From: an uncultured delta proteobacterium
GTDB taxonomy: Bacteria; UBA10199; GCA-002796325; 1-14-0-20-49-13
DNA: 8,405 nt
Assembly: GCA_903868375.1 (NCBI GenBank)
Contig: CAIPVD010000141.1
Location: 1 to 8,405 of the forward strand
Direction: 5' to 3'
Position numbers and translations under genes: made by a program. Positions within the stretch are counted from its first letter, which is position 1. Every line of letters starts with the position of its first letter. This document shows positions 6,249-8,405 of the stretch, one piece after another. The notes below the pieces were generated by a model. That model was not told the origin of the DNA. It saw only the letters and a program-made list of their open reading frames with translations, and did not search any database.

Positions 6249-7487
6249 ATGCCCATGCTTATCACAAACATAGGCCGCTTGATCACAATGGAACCTGTGG
6301 GAGTAATTCAAAATGCGGCGATTGAAATTGAAGATGGAAAGATAAAGTCTGTCATTGCGAGTAAAGCGAAGCAATCCCCCAAACGCAATTGTGGTCAGGA
6401 GATTGCTTCGGCCTTACGGCCTCGCAATGACATGCAAGTCATAGACGCCGAAGGCTGTGTCGTAATTCCAGGGCTTATCGATTGCCACACGCATCTTGTC
6501 CACGGTGGCGAGCGCGTAGATGAATTCGCAATGCGTGCACGTGGCGCAAGTTATGAAGCGATAGCCAAGGCGGGCGGCGGAATAATGTCAACCGTTGAGG
6601 CGACGCGCGCCGCGTCCGAGAACGAACTGCTAAAAACCGCAAAGACGCGGGCGCACGAAGCGCTTTCGCATGGCATCACAACGATCGAAGTCAAAAGCGG
6701 CTATGGTTTGGACCTTGAAACCGAACTTAAAATGCTTTGCGTCGTTAAAAGGCTGAACAAAGAGCTGCCTATCGAATTTGTGCCGACATTTTTGGGTGCG
6801 CACGCAGTTCCTCCCACCAGCTCGCGAAAAGATTACGTTCGTTTTATAATAGATAAGGTGCTGCCCGCCGTGGCTCGCGATGAACTTGCAAGATTCTGCG
6901 ATGTCTTCGTCGAAAAGATAGCGTTCACAAAAGAAGAAGCGAAAAAGATACTTGCCGCCGCGTTTCAACTTGGCCTTAAACCCAAGCTTCATGCCGATCA
7001 GCTTACTTCGTGTGGCGGAGCGGCCCTTGCCGCAAAACTAAAAGCCGTAAGCGCCGATCATCTGGAACACGTTACAAAAAAGGATATGATCGCGATGGCA
7101 AAGGCAAATGTCGTTGCGGTACTTATACCTTCATCGACATTTTTTATCGGCGGCAATTATTCAAAGGCGCGCGATATGATAAAAGCGGGAGTTAAGGTCG
7201 CCGTATCTACCGATTACAATCCTGGCACATCGCCAATTTTAAACTTGTGGCTTGCGGCTTCAATGGGAATAACGCAGATGAAGTTAACGCCGGAAGAGGC
7301 TTATCAGGCGATAACGATAAACGCGGCGCGAGCGCTTGGTATGGAGAAGACGCACGGATCTATTGCGGTCGGCAAGGTCGCCGATCTCGTCATCTTGAAT
7401 ACGAGAAATGAGTTCGAGCCGTTCTACAGATTCGACCGCTCGTTTGTGGCCAAGGTCATCAAAAATGGCAAGGTGGTTCATGGTTAG
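6249..7487 (+). CDS. hutI: Imidazolonepropionase, with an in-frame palindromic-repeat insertion
   Basis: HutI is a cytosolic amidohydrolase that opens 4-imidazolone-5-propionate to N-formimino-glutamate, the step after HutU. It has 412 residues. Metal and substrate motifs are all present: PGLIDCHTHLVHGG with His80 and His82, GGGIMSTVEATRAAS (109-123), KSGYGLDLETELKML (149-163), FLGAHAVP (181-188), KLHADQL with His248, SADHLEHV with His271 (268-275), and STDYNPGT with the probable metal ligand Asp322. The C-terminus returns to the small beta-sandwich domain (GSIAVGKVADLVILN). Residues about 34-62 (SVIASKAKQSPKRNCGQ onward to RPRND) match no HutI pattern I know and are encoded by a palindromic repeat at 6350-6432. 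This lies in the N-terminal beta domain before VIDAEG, away from the active site, so activity is probably kept. ATG 6249 is the chosen start; ATG 6255 is possible. hutU is the nearest same-strand gene upstream. Confidence 0.94.
   Translation: MPMLITNIGRLITMEPVGVIQNAAIEIEDGKIKSVIASKAKQSPKRNCGQEIASALRPRNDMQVIDAEGCVVIPGLIDCHTHLVHGGERVDEFAMRARGASYEAIAKAGGGIMSTVEATRAASENELLKTAKTRAHEALSHGITTIEVKSGYGLDLETELKMLCVVKRLNKELPIEFVPTFLGAHAVPPTSSRKDYVRFIIDKVLPAVARDELARFCDVFVEKIAFTKEEAKKILAAAFQLGLKPKLHADQLTSCGGAALAAKLKAVSADHLEHVTKKDMIAMAKANVVAVLIPSSTFFIGGNYSKARDMIKAGVKVAVSTDYNPGTSPILNLWLAASMGITQMKLTPEEAYQAITINAARALGMEKTHGSIAVGKVADLVILNTRNEFEPFYRFDRSFVAKVIKNGKVVHG
6350..6432. repeat. Palindromic element (RPE-like) inserted inside hutI
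   Basis: The element has perfect 12-base inverted ends, TGTCATTGCGAG (6350-6361) and CTCGCAATGACA (6421-6432). Inside these a second matching pair, CGAAGCAATC (6367-6376) and GATTGCTTCGG (6400-6410), makes most of the 83 bases fold into one hairpin. The sequence is the familiar TCATTGCGAG-CGAAGCAATC type of dispersed bacterial palindrome, similar in behaviour to Rickettsia palindromic elements. It stays open in the hutI frame and encodes about 28 residues (VIASKAKQS to RPRND). AAGTC occurs just before (6345-6349) and shortly after (6436-6440), which may be a target duplication or chance. Confidence 0.9.
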
Positions 7488-7525
7488 AGCCGTCGCTCTT
7501 GTTCCTGCAATTCTAAATTATTTTC

Positions 7526-7554
7526 TTGTCAAATGTTACCCCCGGCTATATAGA
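7526..7554 (+). promoter_or_regulatory. Sigma-70-type promoter for the small gene at 7586
   Basis: TTGTCA (7526-7531) and TATAGA (7549-7554) are separated by exactly 17 bases, each with one or two mismatches from consensus. Transcription would start near 7561, giving a leader of about 25 bases that ends with a strong ribosome binding site. The position, between the hutI stop and the small gene, supports separate transcription of that gene. Confidence 0.6.
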
Positions 7555-7573
7555 CGTATAAGTTTTAACAAAC

Positions 7574-7580
7574 AGGAGGT
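7574..7580 (+). promoter_or_regulatory. Strong ribosome binding site of the small gene
   Basis: AGGAGGT lies 5 bases before the ATG at 7586. It is one of only two near-perfect sites in the window and is a main reason for calling the short frame that follows a real gene. Confidence 0.75.
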
Positions 7581-7585
7581 TCCAT

Positions 7586-7867
7586 ATGTTTCGAGACCCC
7601 GGCGTAGTATCATCAAGCCTTGTCACTGATAGCTGTTCTCTATCAGCTCCCGAGGAGATTCAGGCACTGATTGAACAAGATAATGCTGTTCCCTATAGCA
7701 TTGCTGCTGTGGGTAATGGATCTTCTGAAGTGTCACAAGATTCATCCTATTTGACCCTTTGCCAGGGCAAAGTGGTCCTAAAAATGGATACTTCTCCTGA
7801 AGCCTATCTGGGTATGCTGAATAGACAAGCGGCTCTTTTTAACACTTCATATCCATATCTATCTTAG
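7586..7867 (+). CDS. Small hypothetical protein, 93 residues
   Basis: I do not recognise this protein. It is 93 residues long, mostly polar and acidic, with a Ser-rich N-terminal third (VVSSSLVTDSCSLS, residues 7-20) and a stretch SAPEEIQALIEQDN (20-33) that is probably helical. The middle, YLTLCQGKVVLKMDTS (55-70), looks like a beta hairpin. A short helix-like segment EAYLGMLNRQAALF (72-85) follows. There is no signal peptide, no membrane segment and no metal-binding cysteine cluster; its two cysteines are at about 17 and 59. The case for a real gene rests on its own 17-base-spaced promoter, an AGGAGGT site 5 bases before the ATG, and a length that reaches close to the next gene. It runs convergent to the Smr gene, ending 42 bases from it. 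Function is unknown; a small cytosolic or regulatory protein is possible, without direct evidence. Confidence 0.65.
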   Translation: MFRDPGVVSSSLVTDSCSLSAPEEIQALIEQDNAVPYSIAAVGNGSSEVSQDSSYLTLCQGKVVLKMDTSPEAYLGMLNRQAALFNTSYPYLS

Positions 7868-7909
7868 ACCGTCTAATTTAAATTAAACCGAAGTTGCTTT
7901 TGTTTAAGG

Positions 7910-8152
7910 TCAAAGGTCGAATCTTACGATGGTGGCGCCTGAATTTCCTGGGTCGATCTCGAAACTTTTCACGTAGGGATAACTTTTCAGCCATTTTGGA
8001 AGTTCGCTCGCAATTACGCCCATGCCATGGATGATCCTGCACGATGGTTCGCCCTTGAAATACGCGTGATCGATAAAGTGCATTACCTCTTGTTCCGCTT
8101 CGTACAGCCTTTTGCCGTGCAGGTCGAGTTCGAAGTGTTCCATAAGGCACAT
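7910..8152 (-). CDS. Stand-alone Smr-domain protein
   Basis: An 80-residue protein that is essentially a single Smr (small MutS-related) domain. These domains bind nucleic acid and in several families have endonuclease activity, as in MutS2 and ribosome-rescue nucleases. All three family motifs are visible: LDLHGKRLYEAEQEV near the start (residues 9-23), with the LDLHG signature; IIHGMG (40-45), corresponding to the usual HGxG; and GNSGATIVRF (69-78) near the end. The ATG at 8152 is preferred because AAGGA on the minus strand (8160-8164) lies 7 bases upstream; the ATG at 8143 is an alternative that would remove three residues. There is no attached MutS or other domain, so the partner or substrate cannot be deduced. 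It is divergent from the transporter gene at 8209 and convergent with the small gene at 7586. Confidence 0.85.
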   Translation of the reverse strand: MCLMEHFELDLHGKRLYEAEQEVMHFIDHAYFKGEPSCRIIHGMGVIASELPKWLKSYPYVKSFEIDPGNSGATIVRFDL

Positions 8153-8168
8153 ATATCAATCCTTGATT

Positions 8169-8200
8169 TTAATGCAAGGGCAGCTTAAGAAATGCATTAA
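8169..8200. repeat. Short exact inverted repeat between divergent genes
   Basis: TTAATGCA (8169-8176) and TGCATTAA (8193-8200) are perfect inverted copies 16 bases apart. They lie in the 56-base region between the Smr gene and the transporter gene, which point away from each other. A two-half-site operator serving both genes is possible. An 8-base pair of this kind can also occur by chance in AT-rich DNA. Confidence 0.3.
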
Positions 8201-8208
8201 ACGTGAGC

Positions 8209-8405
8209 ATGTTGATAATCATATTTCTTTGCGGAGCCGCTTTTTTGGCGGGCCTTATCGATTCCGTCGCCGGCGGTGGCGGATTGATCTCGCTTCCAGC
8301 CATTCTTGCCGCAGGGCTTCCGGCGCACATAGCGCTTGGAACGAATAAATTCCAGTCATCGTTTGGAACGACGTTTGCTTTGGCGAATTTTTCCAGAAAG
8401 GCGAA
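8209..8405 (+). CDS. TSUP family (TauE/SafE, YfcA-like) membrane permease, N-terminal part
   Basis: The first 65 codons of an inner membrane permease; the window ends before the stop. The sequence LAGLIDSVAGGGGLISLP (residues 13-30), followed by LAAGLPAHIALGTNKFQSS, is the diagnostic N-terminal half-signature of the TauE/SafE family. This includes E. coli YfcA and proteins proposed to move sulfite, sulfoacetate, taurine-related or other organosulfur anions. The first hydrophobic segment is at 1-20 and the second probably spans 24-43. Full members have about 250 residues, so roughly three quarters is missing. ATG 8209 is the likely start; GTG 8203 is in frame and would add two residues, and an in-frame stop at 8170 limits any further extension. 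No good ribosome binding site is seen. Substrate is unknown. Confidence 0.9.
   Translation, partial: MLIIIFLCGAAFLAGLIDSVAGGGGLISLPAILAAGLPAHIALGTNKFQSSFGTTFALANFSRKA

Noticed and set aside
6345..6440. AAGTC direct repeats flanking the element in hutI as a target-site duplication
   Set aside because: The right copy is 3 bases away from the element end and a 5-base match is likely by chance; removing one copy plus the element would break the frame.
7486..7499. AGAGC-CGTC-GCTCT hairpin at the hutI stop as a terminator
   Set aside because: The stem is only 5 base pairs and there is no T-run after it (TGTTCCTG follows), so it does not qualify as an intrinsic terminator.
7868..7909. AATTTAAATT and TTAAAC...GTTTAA as a bidirectional terminator between the convergent small gene and Smr gene
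   Set aside because: The stems are short and almost purely A/T with a 13-base loop; too weak to call, although a terminator is expected here.
7878..8159. Minus-strand 93-codon open frame in another frame over the Smr gene
   Set aside because: It is a shadow of the Smr gene: very Arg-rich, whereas the frame at 7910-8152 carries all three Smr motifs and a ribosome binding site.
8112..8348. Plus-strand 78-codon open frame overlapping the Smr and transporter genes
   Set aside because: It is out of frame with the clear TauE/SafE signature starting at 8209 and overlaps the Smr gene antisense; basic, motif-free translation.

Overview
The window is mid-GC bacterial DNA with tightly packed genes. 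It carries a truncated GTPase gene, two membrane-protein genes, elongation factor P, two histidine-utilisation genes, two unrecognised proteins, a stand-alone Smr protein and the start of a TSUP-family transporter. The organism looks like a Gram-negative or candidate-phylum bacterium. Palindromic repeats of the kind scattered through some Rickettsia, deltaproteobacteria-like and candidate-phylum genomes are present. EF-P is a non-canonical type with Asn at the loop tip and an ATA in place of the usual DTA, which I associate with PVC-like or related lineages. This placement is a guess from features, not a taxonomic result.

Region 1 (1-2875, + strand): the 3' part of der (engA, ribosome-assembly GTPase), then a YihY/BrkB-family membrane protein 3 bases later, then an NSS-family sodium symporter whose start lies inside the end of the YihY gene. 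This looks like one transcription unit. Region 2 (2927-3487): efp, preceded by a possible promoter. Region 3 (about 3489-3625): a long, imperfect AT-rich inverted repeat between efp and hutU.

Region 4 (3645-7487): hutU (urocanate hydratase) and hutI (imidazolonepropionase) catalyse consecutive steps of histidine degradation: urocanate to imidazolone propionate to formiminoglutamate. They are separated by an opposite-strand, AT-rich gene of unknown function that has two likely C-terminal membrane segments. hutH and the final-step genes are not in view. hutI contains, in frame, an 83-base palindromic element with perfect 12-base ends, so about 28 residues of the enzyme are repeat-derived.

Region 5 (7488-8405): a small unrecognised gene with its own good promoter and ribosome binding site, a convergent Smr-domain gene, and a divergent TauE/SafE-type transporter gene cut off by the window end.

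I see no tRNA, rRNA, CRISPR array, transposase or phage genes, and no gap over 300 bases without a gene. I found no convincing new multi-gene system. The best leads are the repeat inside hutI, the long palindrome beside hutU, the AT-rich gene splitting the hut pair, and the unusual EF-P loop.
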